A DNA stretch of 64,000 nucleotides from Acidobacteriota bacterium (GTDB lineage Bacteria > Acidobacteriota > Terriglobia > Terriglobales > Acidobacteriaceae): contig JABDBE010000003.1 in the NCBI GenBank assembly GCA_013288805.1, positions 1 through 64,000 of the forward strand. The letters are read 5' to 3'. The notes beneath the pieces were generated by a model. That model worked only from the letters and a program-made list of their open reading frames with translations, ran no database searches and was not told the origin of the DNA. Both the position numbers and the translations under genes were made by a program. Shown one piece after another: positions 17,717 to 27,023 of this stretch (the first letter of the stretch is position 1; every line of letters starts with the position of its first letter).

Positions 17717-18043
17717 GTAGTTTTCAGGATAACAAACAGGTGTGCAGCACGATCAGAGTCCCGCAGTGAAGCGCAACAACGAGCATTGGATGGGAGTTTG
17801 GGAGACTTGAAAATTGTCTCAGAGAAACTCGCAGATCTGTCTGCACTGCCCGACACTACGGTTCTTTTCGGACCCAAAAAATCTGATTTCCTGTTTTGAA
17901 ACCGTAGAACATTTATCTGGAGGGCGCCGCTTCGGCAACCGCTGTTTTCCCGCTATTCTCGTGACATCGTCTGATCGGTCGCAAGTGGGTGAACGCCGCC
18001 CACACATTCAGCGGGTTTGCCAGTAGCTACACTTGGAGTTACA
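17717..18043. other. intergenic region without a recognised gene
   Basis: This 327-bp spacer lies between the start of the hydrolase gene and brnT. A TACACT hexamer with GGAG just before the brnT ATG is the only signal I can support. Short ORFs here have no family features. Confidence 0.55.
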
Positions 18044-18337
18044 ATGGTTTTTCAATGGGACGAAGCCAAGAATCGAGCCAACATCCGGAAGCACGGTTTC
18101 GATTTCGCTGATGCGGAGGAGATGTTTCGAGGCTTCCTTCTCGTTCGTCCTGACACGCGTGAGGACTATGGCGAAGAACGATGGATCGGGATTGGGATGA
18201 TTCGGGGGTGCGTTGCGTTTGTAGCGTTCGCCGAACCCTCATACGACACCGTACGCATTATTTCGCTGAGAAAGGCGGATCATGAAGAACGGAAAGAATA
18301 CGAAAAGGCGATCGAGGACGGACTGGAAGCGGGTTGA
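18044..18337 (+). CDS. brnT: BrnT family toxin
   Basis: A 97-residue ribonuclease toxin of the RelE-like fold. The family pattern is clear: FQWDEAKNRANIRKHGFDFADAEEMF at the N-terminus, then DTREDYGEERWIGIGMI and the C-terminal arginine segment VRIISLRKADHEERKEYE. BrnT degrades RNA and is neutralised by BrnA. The ATG at 18044 is chosen over the track's TTG at 18017 because it has a GGAG upstream and fits family length. The toxin gene comes first and overlaps brnA by 56 nt, the normal order for this module. Confidence 0.9.
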   Translation: MVFQWDEAKNRANIRKHGFDFADAEEMFRGFLLVRPDTREDYGEERWIGIGMIRGCVAFVAFAEPSYDTVRIISLRKADHEERKEYEKAIEDGLEAG

Positions 18338-18557
18338 CGCCCTCCGGGATGAGGATATCGACTATTCAGACATCCCAAAACAGGGGGCAGACTTTTTTGC
18401 GCATGCGATAATCTGGCCCGGACCCAAGAAGCAGATTACCTTGCGCGTTGATCCTGACGTTCTGACGTTTTTCCGCAAGCAGGGCCGAGGCTATCAGACC
18501 GTGATCAATGCTGTGCTGCGCAAATACATGGAAGCAAGAAAAGAGCGCACGGTGTGA
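18282..18557 (+). CDS. brnA: BrnA family antitoxin
   Basis: A 91-residue antitoxin. The N-terminal part, rich in Lys, Arg and Asp (DWKRVDALRDEDIDYSDIP), wraps the toxin in the family. The C-terminal half (KKQITLRVDPDVLTFFRKQGRGYQTVINAVLRKYM) is a ribbon-helix-helix DNA-binding fold that lets the complex repress its own promoter. The 56-nt overlap with brnT implies coupled translation. Autoregulation is inferred from the family; I see no clear operator palindrome. Confidence 0.9.
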   Translation: MKNGKNTKRRSRTDWKRVDALRDEDIDYSDIPKQGADFFAHAIIWPGPKKQITLRVDPDVLTFFRKQGRGYQTVINAVLRKYMEARKERTV

Positions 18558-18591
18558 AATCGCACGTTTGGGTTTTCAGTGAGCCTGACTG

Positions 18592-18622
18592 CCGTATCTA
18601 ACTTCCGTATCTAACTTCCGTA
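18592..18622. repeat. 13-bp tandem duplication spanning the alr stop codon
   Basis: On the minus strand the sequence TACGGAAGTTAGA is repeated exactly twice, followed by a partial third copy. The first copy contains the last two sense codons and the stop of alr. It looks like a recent slippage event with no effect on the protein. Confidence 0.85.
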
Positions 18623-19783
18623 CCGTCTCGGTACGCGTTTGGAGATTCCGCAGAGTATTTCATACGGGACAGTGTCCGAAAGCGATGCATGTTCCCTGGC
18701 GTCGACGCTCAGGCCATCGGTCGTGCCGAGCAAAATGACTTCGTCTCCGACGGAAACTCCAGGCAGACCGGTCACATCGGCCAGGGTCAAGTCCATGGAA
18801 ATCCGTCCTACGATGGGGGCATAGTGCTCGCCGACAATGACTCGGCCTTGCGAAGAGATCTTGCGATTTAATCCATCCGCGTATCCCACAGGAAGGACTG
18901 CGATTCGGGCCGGCGCTTTTGTCACATAGATTCCGCCGTATCCCAGCGCCTGGTTGGCGCGCATGTCTCTCAGCGATAGAATGCGGGTCTTCCAGGTCAA
19001 AACAGGTTTTACTTTCAGCCGCAAACCGCTGCCACTAACTTCTCGGCCGGCGCGTTCGAACGGCAGATAGTATCCATACAGCGCGATCCCCGGACGCACC
19101 ATCGTGTTCCACGATTCGGGACGCGATATCACCGCTCCAGTATTGGCCGCATGAATCAGTGGCGGATTGAATCCTTCGTTTCGAAGAAGGTTGCGGGTCT
19201 CCGCGAACGACTTCAACTGCAGCGCCACCGAGGGCTCGTCCAGCACTTCAGAAGAAGCCAGGTGGGTGGACAATCCCTCAAGCACCAAATGCGATGAAGC
19301 CTTCAGCGCGGAACAAATTCGCGGCAGGTCCTCCGGCGCAACTCCCAGCCGTCCCATGCCGGTATCCACTTTCAAATGGATCGGATGTTTTGAAACGCTG
19401 AGAGCAGTCGCGGCTTTTTCGAACAATTCAATTTGCCCCGTCTCCCAGATGGTCGGCGTTAAACCCAGGCGAATGATTTCTTCCTCTTCGCCACGCCAGA
19501 AACCAGTCATGAGCAGGACGCGTCCATTAATTCCAGCTTCGCGGAGTGGAATCGCCTCATCCAGCGAAGTCACGCCGAACCAGCGCGCGCCTTCCTCTTC
19601 GAGCGCTCGTGCACACTCGACCGCGCCGTGGCCGTATGCGTCGGCTTTTACGATGGCGCAAACTGCCACTGCAGGACTTATGTGCCGCTGTACAGCGCGA
19701 AAGTTCTGCCGCAAGGTTCCCAGCGAGACTTCTGCCCAGGTCGGCCGAGTCGCAGTTCGCTTGGCAATTTCGATGGTAGCCAC
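18611..19783 (-). CDS. alr: alanine racemase
   Basis: A 390-residue PLP enzyme that makes D-alanine for peptidoglycan. The PLP lysine lies in CAIVKADAYGHGAVE near residue 48. KVDTGMGRLG and NTGAVI line the barrel. The C-terminal beta domain carries ALGYGGIYVTKAP and PVGYADGLNR and the ISMDLTLADVT stretch. Full length for the family. The start codon is GTG, 7 nt after a TATAAT with no Shine-Dalgarno, so it is probably leaderless. Confidence 0.96.
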   Translation of the reverse strand: MATIEIAKRTATRPTWAEVSLGTLRQNFRAVQRHISPAVAVCAIVKADAYGHGAVECARALEEEGARWFGVTSLDEAIPLREAGINGRVLLMTGFWRGEEEEIIRLGLTPTIWETGQIELFEKAATALSVSKHPIHLKVDTGMGRLGVAPEDLPRICSALKASSHLVLEGLSTHLASSEVLDEPSVALQLKSFAETRNLLRNEGFNPPLIHAANTGAVISRPESWNTMVRPGIALYGYYLPFERAGREVSGSGLRLKVKPVLTWKTRILSLRDMRANQALGYGGIYVTKAPARIAVLPVGYADGLNRKISSQGRVIVGEHYAPIVGRISMDLTLADVTGLPGVSVGDEVILLGTTDGLSVDAREHASLSDTVPYEILCGISKRVPRRYGS

Positions 19784-19790
19784 TAGCCTG

Positions 19791-19796
19791 ATTATA
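19791..19796 (-). promoter_or_regulatory. -10 box of a probable leaderless alr
   Basis: TATAAT on the minus strand is 7 nt before the GTG start of alr. With a normal discriminator, transcription would begin at or next to the start codon. No strong -35. Confidence 0.55.
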
Positions 19797-19874
19797 GCGG
19801 CCTCGGGGGATGCAATCAGGTTACTGCCGTACTACTCCCTCCCTGAATCCTCGGCGCTTCCAAGACCATTTCAG

Positions 19875-20608
19875 CTATCCGCCGGAGAGTGTGAAGTTCA
19901 CAGTGACCTGGGTTTCCACTTCTACCGGCTCGTTGTTCAAATAATACGGACGATAGCGCCACTGGAGAACTGCGTCGATGGCGGATTTCACCAGCAGGGG
20001 AGGGCCGCTGACGACCTGCAAGTTTTCAATTCTGCCTTCGCGCGAAATCACGGCGCGTAGCACTACAACTCCCTGAACCCGCGCCTGCCGCGCCAGGGCT
20101 GGATATTGCGGCTGCACGCGATAGATGAGATTTCCCTCCATCATGCGGGAAACGCGTGGCGGTTGAGCGGATGGCGTCGGTGGAGGCGGTGGCACAAAAG
20201 CCCTAAATCCATTTCCAATCGAGTCAAGAACGCCGTTGCGGGCCGCCGGATCGGCGGTCCCGCCGGAGACTCCCAACCCATTCAGATTGACGGGCGGTGG
20301 GGCGACCGGTTCGTCGATGTTTAAGATCTGTCGGGGCACAGAAGGTGGAGCGATCACGTGGCCGTCGGGTGACAAGTTGCTGCTAACCGGAGTGTTTCGC
20401 GCAGGGCGGGAGCGGGCGGCGCCGGTGGTGGAGCTGGCGCGACCAAAGATGACATTAATTGCAGCTGCGGCAGGCCTTGGGTGTAGAGCAGTGGGAGCAG
20501 AAGCAAGCCCCCCAACCCTGCGGCTTGCATGGCAAACGAAACCAGAGTTGTCCAAGCGCGGCGAGAACGGTCAGTCCAGGTGGTGTCGATTAGCGAATCA
20601 GCAAACAT
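19875..20608 (-). pseudogene. TonB family energy transducer, reading frame split
   Basis: The N-terminal part (MFADSLIDTTW onward, 20608 to about 20400) has a TM helix and a Pro-rich start. The C-terminal part (226-residue ORF) has a Pro-rich linker and a TonB-C domain (YRVQPQYPALARQARVQGVVVLRAVISREG and QWRYRPYYLNNEPVEVETQVTVNF). These two halves are in different frames and meet around 20395-20420 in a GC-rich tract, so one base is missing or extra. Joined, they give a standard single-TM TonB protein of about 240 residues that passes proton-motive energy to outer-membrane receptors. A GGAGG lies before the start. It may be a sequencing error, since the C-terminal domain shows no other decay. 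Confidence 0.75.
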
Positions 20609-20684
20609 GGTGACCTCCAGACTTTGTTTCATCTAAAGACACCGGCATGCAGTCTGAAGGGCGCGAAGCAACACTGACTCCGCG

Positions 20685-20711
20685 AAAATAAAAAGCCGCC
20701 TTGTGGGCGGC
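20685..20711 (-). terminator. intrinsic terminator after ompH
   Basis: On the minus strand a GCCGCC stem, CACAA loop and GGCGGC are followed by TTTTTATTTT. It is placed between the OmpH/Skp gene and the TonB-like gene. Confidence 0.85.
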
Positions 20712-20748
20712 CTTTTGGGAACTTTCTTCGTGTTTAGGTGTCGCGGCT

Positions 20749-21459
20749 TTACTTAGGAGGCGCAGTAGTTGTCGCCGGCTTGGTCCCGCCAGCCGGAGCA
20801 ACAGGCTTGGTGCCCGTGGTTGCCGTCGGTTTGGTAGCGGGCCTCGTCGGCGCAGGAACACCAGATTGAAGATTGTAGGCGTCGACGATCGCCTTGGTGA
20901 TATCGACGGAAGGCCCCGCCCAGAGCACTGGTCCTTGCGGCCACGGATTGGAAGTATCCATGATCAGGCCGAATCCTTTATCGCCCGCATACTTCACGAT
21001 GATTGGCGCCATCTTTTGCAGGATGCGCTGTGCGATCTCATTCTGTTGTGCCTGAGCGTCATCGCGTGCATCCTGGACGCTGCGCTCAAGTTTCTTCTGC
21101 TTGTCCTCGACCTGCTTGACCAGAGTGGCGCGGGAATCTTCGTTGAGCTTGTCGTTGGTCAGCTGTTTCTTCAGACTCTCCACTTCGTCGTTCATGCCTT
21201 TCAACTCGGTCTGCTTGGGCTCGAGCTTCTTGCTGAGTGCCTCGAAGTCGCGCTGGCCTTCATTGCTGGCGAAGATTGCCTGCTCGATGTTGATCGTGCC
21301 GATTTTGTTTGAGGTGCTAGCGGCGGTAGTATCGGGCGTGTTCGCAGCCGCACTCGGGGCTGCGGGCAATCCGGGGTCCGCGCTGGCGGTTTGAGCCAGG
21401 GCGGTAACCGAGATGACGAACACAGTGGCCAGAAGAAATCGTGGAAGCTTTCTTGTCAT
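20749..21459 (-). CDS. OmpH/Skp family periplasmic chaperone
   Basis: A 236-residue exported protein. The signal peptide (FLLATVFVISVTALAQTASA) is followed by a Pro/Ala-rich linker, then the Skp core: IGTINIEQAIFASNEGQRDFEALSKKL, a long coiled coil (LKGMNDEVESLKKQLTNDKLNEDSRATLVKQVEDKQKKLERSVQDAR) and the closing strand GFGLIMDTSNP. A low-complexity Thr/Lys/Pro/Ala tail follows. Skp holds unfolded outer-membrane proteins for BamA, and the gene lies directly downstream of bamA. The ATG at 21459 is chosen over the longer start because it begins the signal peptide. Confidence 0.88.
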   Translation of the reverse strand: MTRKLPRFLLATVFVISVTALAQTASADPGLPAAPSAAANTPDTTAASTSNKIGTINIEQAIFASNEGQRDFEALSKKLEPKQTELKGMNDEVESLKKQLTNDKLNEDSRATLVKQVEDKQKKLERSVQDARDDAQAQQNEIAQRILQKMAPIIVKYAGDKGFGLIMDTSNPWPQGPVLWAGPSVDITKAIVDAYNLQSGVPAPTRPATKPTATTGTKPVAPAGGTKPATTTAPPK

Positions 21460-21729
21460 GGGATTGCTTTGAACTCCTTGGAAATTGTTTCGGGAATCTC
21501 GCTTGAGGTCTTTTTCACGGACCATGCTGGGTCCCGCCCCGAAGCCAACCAGGCCGTGTGATCAAACGGGGAAGGCAGACCTTAACCTCCAGCGTCTCAC
21601 GCTAACGTTTCAAACGTGATGACCACCCCGTACTATTCGATTTTCAGGGTGCTGTAGGTTTCATTATAGGAACACTTCCGCTCCAGCGTCAAACGGTCAA
21701 ACCTTGATGTTCGGCCTCTTGACAAATGC

Positions 21730-24648
21730 TTAGAAGGTCGTCGCCACGGTGAAGCGGAACGTCTTGCGTGGCTCTCTCAGTTGGTAGGGAGGAGAGAAAG
21801 AATTCCGGGCGAGCTGATACGTATAATCTCCGGCGGCGCCGGCGGGGAACATGCCGCGAGTGATTGGAATCGGAGCATTCACGATCGTATCCAACCGCAG
21901 CGGGTTATACGCCCAGTAGATGCGGAAGGGGGCGTTGACCACGGGCAAGAATACCTGCAACTCCAGGCCAGTGGACATTCTGGGCGTCCAGTTCGTCCCC
22001 GGCACGGGGTGCAGGTATTGCGGGAACTTCTGCGTGGATCCACCCACGCAGTTAAAACCGGCGTCCAGCGCAGGGCAGCCAAAAACCGTGCTGTTGATCA
22101 GGTCGAACTGTCCGTTGTTAATTTTGAGCTGGGAATCTCGGAGGATCGGTTCCACGCCCATGTCGACGAACGGCGCCAAGGCCACCGGGCCAGCGATGGT
22201 GATCCGGTATTCCAAATTTCCGACCAGGCTTAAGTCGCCGCCAGGGAAGACGATCTGGTCCAAGGGGACAGGGATGGTGTAAGCGCCTTGCAGGGGATTG
22301 GCGGGATTCTTAGGTACAAACGAGCCATCAGGATTGCGCAACTGGATCGAGGTTGTGTTGGGAAGAAATGCGACGGGCGAGATGGAGCGAATATCAAAGC
22401 CACGCAGATCATTTTCGCCGCCATCGTAGAAGCGCTGAAAAGGCGGAGGCACCAGGCCGTCATAGCCAGTGAGAAAAGAACCCTGAAAGTTAAAGCCAAC
22501 CGTATTGTGCCCCCTCTGCATCGGCTTCCAATGCGTGTATTTCACGATCGGACGAATTGTTTTGACCGTTCCGCCAATGCCGGCAAATTCGCTCGCCACG
22601 TAGAAACTGCTGCCCTTATGGGGGTACAGGGCCCTGTCCAGGGAGTTTATAGAGAAGCTGGGAGTGATCTTGCTGGTGATGATCCCGTTCAGAGCGTTTG
22701 GCCCGCTGATTCCGCTGAATGACAGGAAATTAAATAGCGTCTGCGACGCCGTGGTGAGGGCTACGATAGAAGAGTCGTCGTACGAATAACTAATTCCAAC
22801 CCGCTTGAAGGAGCGGTGCAGCGGATACGCCAGGTTGATGGCAAAACCCCGGCTCGACTGCGTGTAGTTCTGAAGATTCTCCTCCAGTTCAGCCGGCAGA
22901 TTGATCGCCTGACCGCTGAGGATGGCCGCTTGCCGCGCCTGATCGTAAGTGAACTTCGTGAAGTAAACCGTAAAACCCAACTGCAGAGGACGATCAAACA
23001 GGTAAGGTTGAGTGAAGCTGAAGGAAACGTTACGCTGCAGGTTTCCTATGTTCGCTTGTATGCTCAGAGTTTCGCCCAAGCCCAGAAAGTTATTGGTACT
23101 GTAGCTGAGGCCAATGAATGTGCCCGACAAACCGCTAACCCCACCGCTCAATCCAATGCTGTTCTTCCCTTTTTCCTTGACTTTGAGGGTGAGATCGACG
23201 GTGCCATCCTTTTCGTTCAGGTGGCGTTCGGTGACGTTGGGATCGTCGGGCTTCAAGTTGTCGAAAAAGCCCAACTGATTCAGCCGCTGGATGCTGAGTT
23301 CCCAGAGTTGCTGGTTATAGACTTGGCCTTCTTCCAGAACGATCTCGCGGCGTATCACCTTGTCGCGAGTGGTGGTATTGCCTTGGAATTCGATTCGGCG
23401 AACAAAGAACTGCTTGCCTTCATCTACGTCAATGTCGAGGAATACAAGTTTCTTTTCCTCGTCGAAGGTCGTGTTCGGAATGGAAGTGAAGTTGATGTAG
23501 CCGATTTGGCCATAGGCCTTTCCCAGGTTTTCCAGGCCTTTCGCGATTTTGCTTCGGTCAAAGGTATCGCCGTCCTTTATCGGAAAAAGGGCGCGTAAGG
23601 CCTTGGTGTTCGACACTGCTTTGTTGTTCTTGAAAGTGATTCCGCCCAAGTTGTATTTGTCGCCTTCCTCAATGGGCATGGTGATGTCGACGGCCTTGCC
23701 CGGCCCAGCCTGGATCAGCGGGATGTGAAAGCCCTTATGTCCGGTATCGTGGATTACCGTCTTGGGCTCCTGAACCAGCACTTTGAAGAAGCCGCGGTTT
23801 TGAAACTCGGCGCGAACTCGCTCGGTGTCTTCATCAAGCTTGGTGGCATCGTAGGTCTTCGAGAACAGATTCTCCAGAAAGATCGAGTGCGGGATGCCGA
23901 TGGGTTTAAGGTTCTTCATTGCGCCACGCAGAATGCGGCTTTTGACGTGTTTATTTCCTTCGAAAATAATCTTGCCGACTTTAACTTTCGGTCCTTCCTT
24001 GATCACGAAGGTGATGCTCACGGCGTTGGGCGGGATGGGATGAATCTCGGTGCGGATCGTAGAGTATTGTCTTCCATGCTCGGCCAGCAATTGCTTGATC
24101 GTGACCTCTGCCTTCTTCACTTTAGTCGGGTCATATTGGCTCTCGACCGACAATCCGACTTTGGCTTCCTTGAAGCGGTCGAGCACGTCGCTTTTCGAGA
24201 CCGAGTTCAGCCCTTCGTAGTTGATCTCCCGGATGGTTGGCCGTTCTTTTACATAGATATGAAGAATCCAGCCTTTCGGTGTCTGCTCCCGCTCAAAGCG
24301 AATATCCTGAAAGTATCCGGTATTCCACAGTGAGTTGAAATCACGCTCGATGGCTGCAGGATCGTAGACATCTCCTGCGTGGGTAAAAATTCTAGCCTTA
24401 ATGGTCTCAGCCGGAATGCGACGGTTGCCGTGAACTTCTACGCCGGCAATCACGTCCTGCTGCCCGATGGCCGAGGAGCAGAGCAAGAAAAAGGCCAGCA
24501 GGAAACTGAAAAGCGAAGCTCTCCTACCTGCACAACGCTTTAAAAATGAAGGAGATGGCCTCGCTGCGACAACCGAGGGTCGCCATGCGCGGCCGTGCCT
24601 GCCCTCGATAATCGCAGGGCTATCCTGATGAGTGCGATGAATCGCCAC
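21730..24648 (-). CDS. bamA: outer membrane protein assembly factor BamA
   Basis: A 972-residue Omp85 protein that inserts beta-barrel proteins into the outer membrane. The long N-terminus begins at GTG, and a hydrophobic signal (FSFLLAFFLLCSSAIGQQ) ends near residue 64. It is followed by about five POTRA domains, each with a G-N-x-x-(H/T) turn (for example VEVHGNRRIPAE, IIFEGNKHVKS, IEFQGNTTTRDKVI). The C-terminal barrel includes the conserved RGF-type region (GENDLRGFDIRSISP) and ends in Phe (RFTVATTF), the beta-signal. The N-terminal 30 residues before the signal may be untranslated; a later start is possible. Downstream is the Skp gene. Confidence 0.95.
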   Translation of the reverse strand: MAIHRTHQDSPAIIEGRHGRAWRPSVVAARPSPSFLKRCAGRRASLFSFLLAFFLLCSSAIGQQDVIAGVEVHGNRRIPAETIKARIFTHAGDVYDPAAIERDFNSLWNTGYFQDIRFEREQTPKGWILHIYVKERPTIREINYEGLNSVSKSDVLDRFKEAKVGLSVESQYDPTKVKKAEVTIKQLLAEHGRQYSTIRTEIHPIPPNAVSITFVIKEGPKVKVGKIIFEGNKHVKSRILRGAMKNLKPIGIPHSIFLENLFSKTYDATKLDEDTERVRAEFQNRGFFKVLVQEPKTVIHDTGHKGFHIPLIQAGPGKAVDITMPIEEGDKYNLGGITFKNNKAVSNTKALRALFPIKDGDTFDRSKIAKGLENLGKAYGQIGYINFTSIPNTTFDEEKKLVFLDIDVDEGKQFFVRRIEFQGNTTTRDKVIRREIVLEEGQVYNQQLWELSIQRLNQLGFFDNLKPDDPNVTERHLNEKDGTVDLTLKVKEKGKNSIGLSGGVSGLSGTFIGLSYSTNNFLGLGETLSIQANIGNLQRNVSFSFTQPYLFDRPLQLGFTVYFTKFTYDQARQAAILSGQAINLPAELEENLQNYTQSSRGFAINLAYPLHRSFKRVGISYSYDDSSIVALTTASQTLFNFLSFSGISGPNALNGIITSKITPSFSINSLDRALYPHKGSSFYVASEFAGIGGTVKTIRPIVKYTHWKPMQRGHNTVGFNFQGSFLTGYDGLVPPPFQRFYDGGENDLRGFDIRSISPVAFLPNTTSIQLRNPDGSFVPKNPANPLQGAYTIPVPLDQIVFPGGDLSLVGNLEYRITIAGPVALAPFVDMGVEPILRDSQLKINNGQFDLINSTVFGCPALDAGFNCVGGSTQKFPQYLHPVPGTNWTPRMSTGLELQVFLPVVNAPFRIYWAYNPLRLDTIVNAPIPITRGMFPAGAAGDYTYQLARNSFSPPYQLREPRKTFRFTVATTF

Positions 24649-24680
24649 TACCTCAAGTTATGGGAGTGTGGAAAACCGCA

Positions 24681-24711
24681 ATTATACGGTAGAGCAGTGG
24701 ACACCGTCCAA
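24681..24711 (-). promoter_or_regulatory. bamA promoter candidate
   Basis: A TATAAT on the minus strand (24681-24686) lies 32 nt before the bamA GTG. TTGGAC (24706-24711) is 19 nt upstream, slightly longer than ideal. Confidence 0.5.
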
Positions 24712-24732
24712 GCACATGCGCCTTAATCGCCC

Positions 24733-26865
24733 TCAGGATGCCGTTTGGAAAAGCTCTACTTCAACCAAGACGGAATAAAAGGTGGCGGAGTTGCCCAAGT
24801 CAGTAAGTTTTTCCGAGGTAAGCACATTAATGTTCCGTCCCTGCGGACTGAGCTTGGCCCACGAGAGCCGCGCGCAAACCACGCCGGGCTGCAACACGCC
24901 GTCTACTTTGGCTCTTAGAAGTATATCGCCACGGCGGTTGAAGACACGTACCCGGTCGCCCTCCGCGATGCCGCGTGTTCGGGCATCCGTGGCATTCATT
25001 TCAAGCAGGCCAGCTTCCTCCATCTCCTGGATCGCGGGTAAATTGGAAAAGGATGAGTTGAGAAAATTGTCGGACTTACGAGCCAGCAACTCCAGAGGAA
25101 AAGTTTTCGCCTGCTCGCTGTGGCGCGATTCGCCCGGCGGTTCGAAGTGAACCACGGGATCCAAACCTTGAACCTTGAGCGTTTCGCTGTACAATTCCGC
25201 CTTGCCGCTCGTCGTAAAGAAGTTTCCGTGAGCAAAAGGCAAAAAGAAACCTGAGGACTGCGAACTGTCGTCTGTGAACTGTTTTTCAAAACTGAGCCTT
25301 ACGTGACCTTCCCGCTCCAGTCGCTCCCGGTTAATTCCTTGTAGCCAGGGATGGTCAGAGTCCAAGGCCGCATCGATCATCTGGTCCACGGATTCGCGGA
25401 AACACTCATCCTCGAATCCCATTCTCTGGGCGAGCGCACGAAAGACTTCCACATTCGAGCGGCATTCGCCCAACGCCTCGATAGCCTGATTCGAAACCTG
25501 CAAGAAGTAGTGCCCGTAGGCGGTTTGCAGATCCTTGTGCTCAAAGAAAGTAGTCGCGGGCAGAACCATGTCCGCGTAATCGGCAGTGTCGGTGAGGAAC
25601 TGCTCGTGAACAACGGTGAACAGATCAGTACGCTGCAAGCCCCGAATAACTTCATTGTGATTGGGACAGGTCGCAGCCGGATTACAGCCATAAACGAATA
25701 GAGACTTGATTGGCGGGTCATCCAGCGAATTTAAGGCTTTCCCCAACTCCACCATGTTCACGGTGCGTGCGGGACGGCCCAGTGGCTCGAGCATCAAGTC
25801 GGAACATTTAAGAGCTTCTTTGTTCAACTTAAAAGCTCCGCTGGTGGACATCTGCAACCCGCCGCCGACCTCTTTCCACGACCCGGTAATGCAAGGCAGC
25901 ATGGCAACGGCGCGTGTCGCCATTCCTCCGCCTTCGGAGCGCTGGACTCCGTAATTCAAGCGAATGACGGCTGGATGGGTCGTGGCGTACTCGCGGGCCA
26001 GCTTCACAATGTCAGAGGCGGCGATTCCCGTCCACTTCGCCACGCGTTCCGGCGTGTAATCCTGAACTTTGTTGCGAAGCTGCTCGAATCCGAGCGTATA
26101 GCGCTCGACGTAATCAGCGTCGTGAAGATTCTCGCTGATGATCACATGCATCATGGCGAGCGCCAAGGCAGCGTCTGTGCCGGGATTAATCGGCAGATAC
26201 CAGTCCGCGCACGCCGCCGTGCGGGTGCGATAAGGATCGATCACCACCAGCTTGGCGCCTTGGCGGCGGGCCTCCGCGATGAAGGGCCACAAATGCACGT
26301 TATTGCCGTGAATATTCGCTGCCCACGCAATGATGTAGCGAGAATGGCGAAATTGTTCCGGCTCGGTACCCAGTTTTATGCCAAACACGGATTCCAACCC
26401 TGCTTCGCCGGCGGCAGAGCAAATATTACGCGCCAACTGCGATGCGCCTAGTCGATGGAAAAATCGGCGGTCCATGGAAGCGCTATTCAACATCCCCAGC
26501 GTGCCGCCGAAGGAGAAAGGCAGGATCGCCTCGCTGCCAAATTCAGCGATGATCTTCTTGAAGCGAGAAGTGATTTCGTCGAGAGCTTCGTCCCACGTGA
26601 TGCGCTGCCATTCTTGTGTGGAGCGGGCGCCCTCGCCCGCGTTTCGTGGCCCCTTCGGCCCCATTCGCCTCATGGGATACAGAACCCGGTCGGGCGAATA
26701 CACCCGATCCAGATACTTCGCCACCTTTGCGCACAGGAAACCACGCGCAACGGGATGCGCCGGATCGCCCTTGATTTTGGTCGCGCGTCCATCCTCTACT
26801 GTAATCAAAACTCCGCAGGCATCCGGGCAATCGTGCGGACAAGCGGCGTGGACAACCTTCTTCAT
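24733..26865 (-). CDS. molybdopterin-dependent oxidoreductase, DMSO reductase superfamily
   Basis: A 710-residue Mo-bisMGD enzyme. The N-terminal Cys cluster ACPHDCPDAC with GFLCAK binds a 4Fe-4S centre. The family fold is visible in WDEALDEITSRFKKI, the NICSAAGEAG segment at the Mo ligand position, VVIDPYRTRTAACADWYLPINPGTDAALALAMMHVI and the C-terminal MopB_CT domain (MNATDARTRGIAEGDRVRVFNRRGDI). It has no Tat signal, so it is likely cytoplasmic. It fits the uncharacterised MopB_3-type group; substrate is not deducible and no partner subunit is adjacent. The ATG at 26865 is chosen over 26934 because the Cys motif follows at once and a TATAAT lies 9 nt upstream. Confidence 0.88.
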   Translation of the reverse strand: MKKVVHAACPHDCPDACGVLITVEDGRATKIKGDPAHPVARGFLCAKVAKYLDRVYSPDRVLYPMRRMGPKGPRNAGEGARSTQEWQRITWDEALDEITSRFKKIIAEFGSEAILPFSFGGTLGMLNSASMDRRFFHRLGASQLARNICSAAGEAGLESVFGIKLGTEPEQFRHSRYIIAWAANIHGNNVHLWPFIAEARRQGAKLVVIDPYRTRTAACADWYLPINPGTDAALALAMMHVIISENLHDADYVERYTLGFEQLRNKVQDYTPERVAKWTGIAASDIVKLAREYATTHPAVIRLNYGVQRSEGGGMATRAVAMLPCITGSWKEVGGGLQMSTSGAFKLNKEALKCSDLMLEPLGRPARTVNMVELGKALNSLDDPPIKSLFVYGCNPAATCPNHNEVIRGLQRTDLFTVVHEQFLTDTADYADMVLPATTFFEHKDLQTAYGHYFLQVSNQAIEALGECRSNVEVFRALAQRMGFEDECFRESVDQMIDAALDSDHPWLQGINRERLEREGHVRLSFEKQFTDDSSQSSGFFLPFAHGNFFTTSGKAELYSETLKVQGLDPVVHFEPPGESRHSEQAKTFPLELLARKSDNFLNSSFSNLPAIQEMEEAGLLEMNATDARTRGIAEGDRVRVFNRRGDILLRAKVDGVLQPGVVCARLSWAKLSPQGRNINVLTSEKLTDLGNSATFYSVLVEVELFQTAS

Positions 26866-26874
26866 GACCTTCCG

Positions 26875-26880
26875 ATTATA
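26875..26880 (-). promoter_or_regulatory. -10 box of the molybdopterin oxidoreductase
   Basis: TATAAT on the minus strand is 9 nt before the ATG. The transcript would have a leader of only 2-3 nt. Confidence 0.5.
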
Positions 26881-26970
26881 AGATGCCGAGTTGCCGTCGG
26901 GAAAAATCAATAAGGGTAGGAAACGAAGTATCACAAAGGTTCGAGTTTGGCTGGTCCTTTGTGTTTGGAA

Positions 26971-26996
26971 GAAAAACGGGCGGCTCGCGCCGCCCG
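26971..26996 (-). terminator. intrinsic terminator after the DUF4382/5666-type lipoprotein gene
   Basis: On the minus strand a CGGGCGG stem, a 6-nt loop and CCGCCCG are followed by TTTTTC. Confidence 0.85.
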
Positions 26997-27023
26997 ATTA
27001 ATGCTCAGGTTAAGTCTCTTGCC

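Noticed and set aside
17814-18026. 70-aa ORF upstream of brnT
   Set aside because: No family features, no Shine-Dalgarno and an atypical composition.
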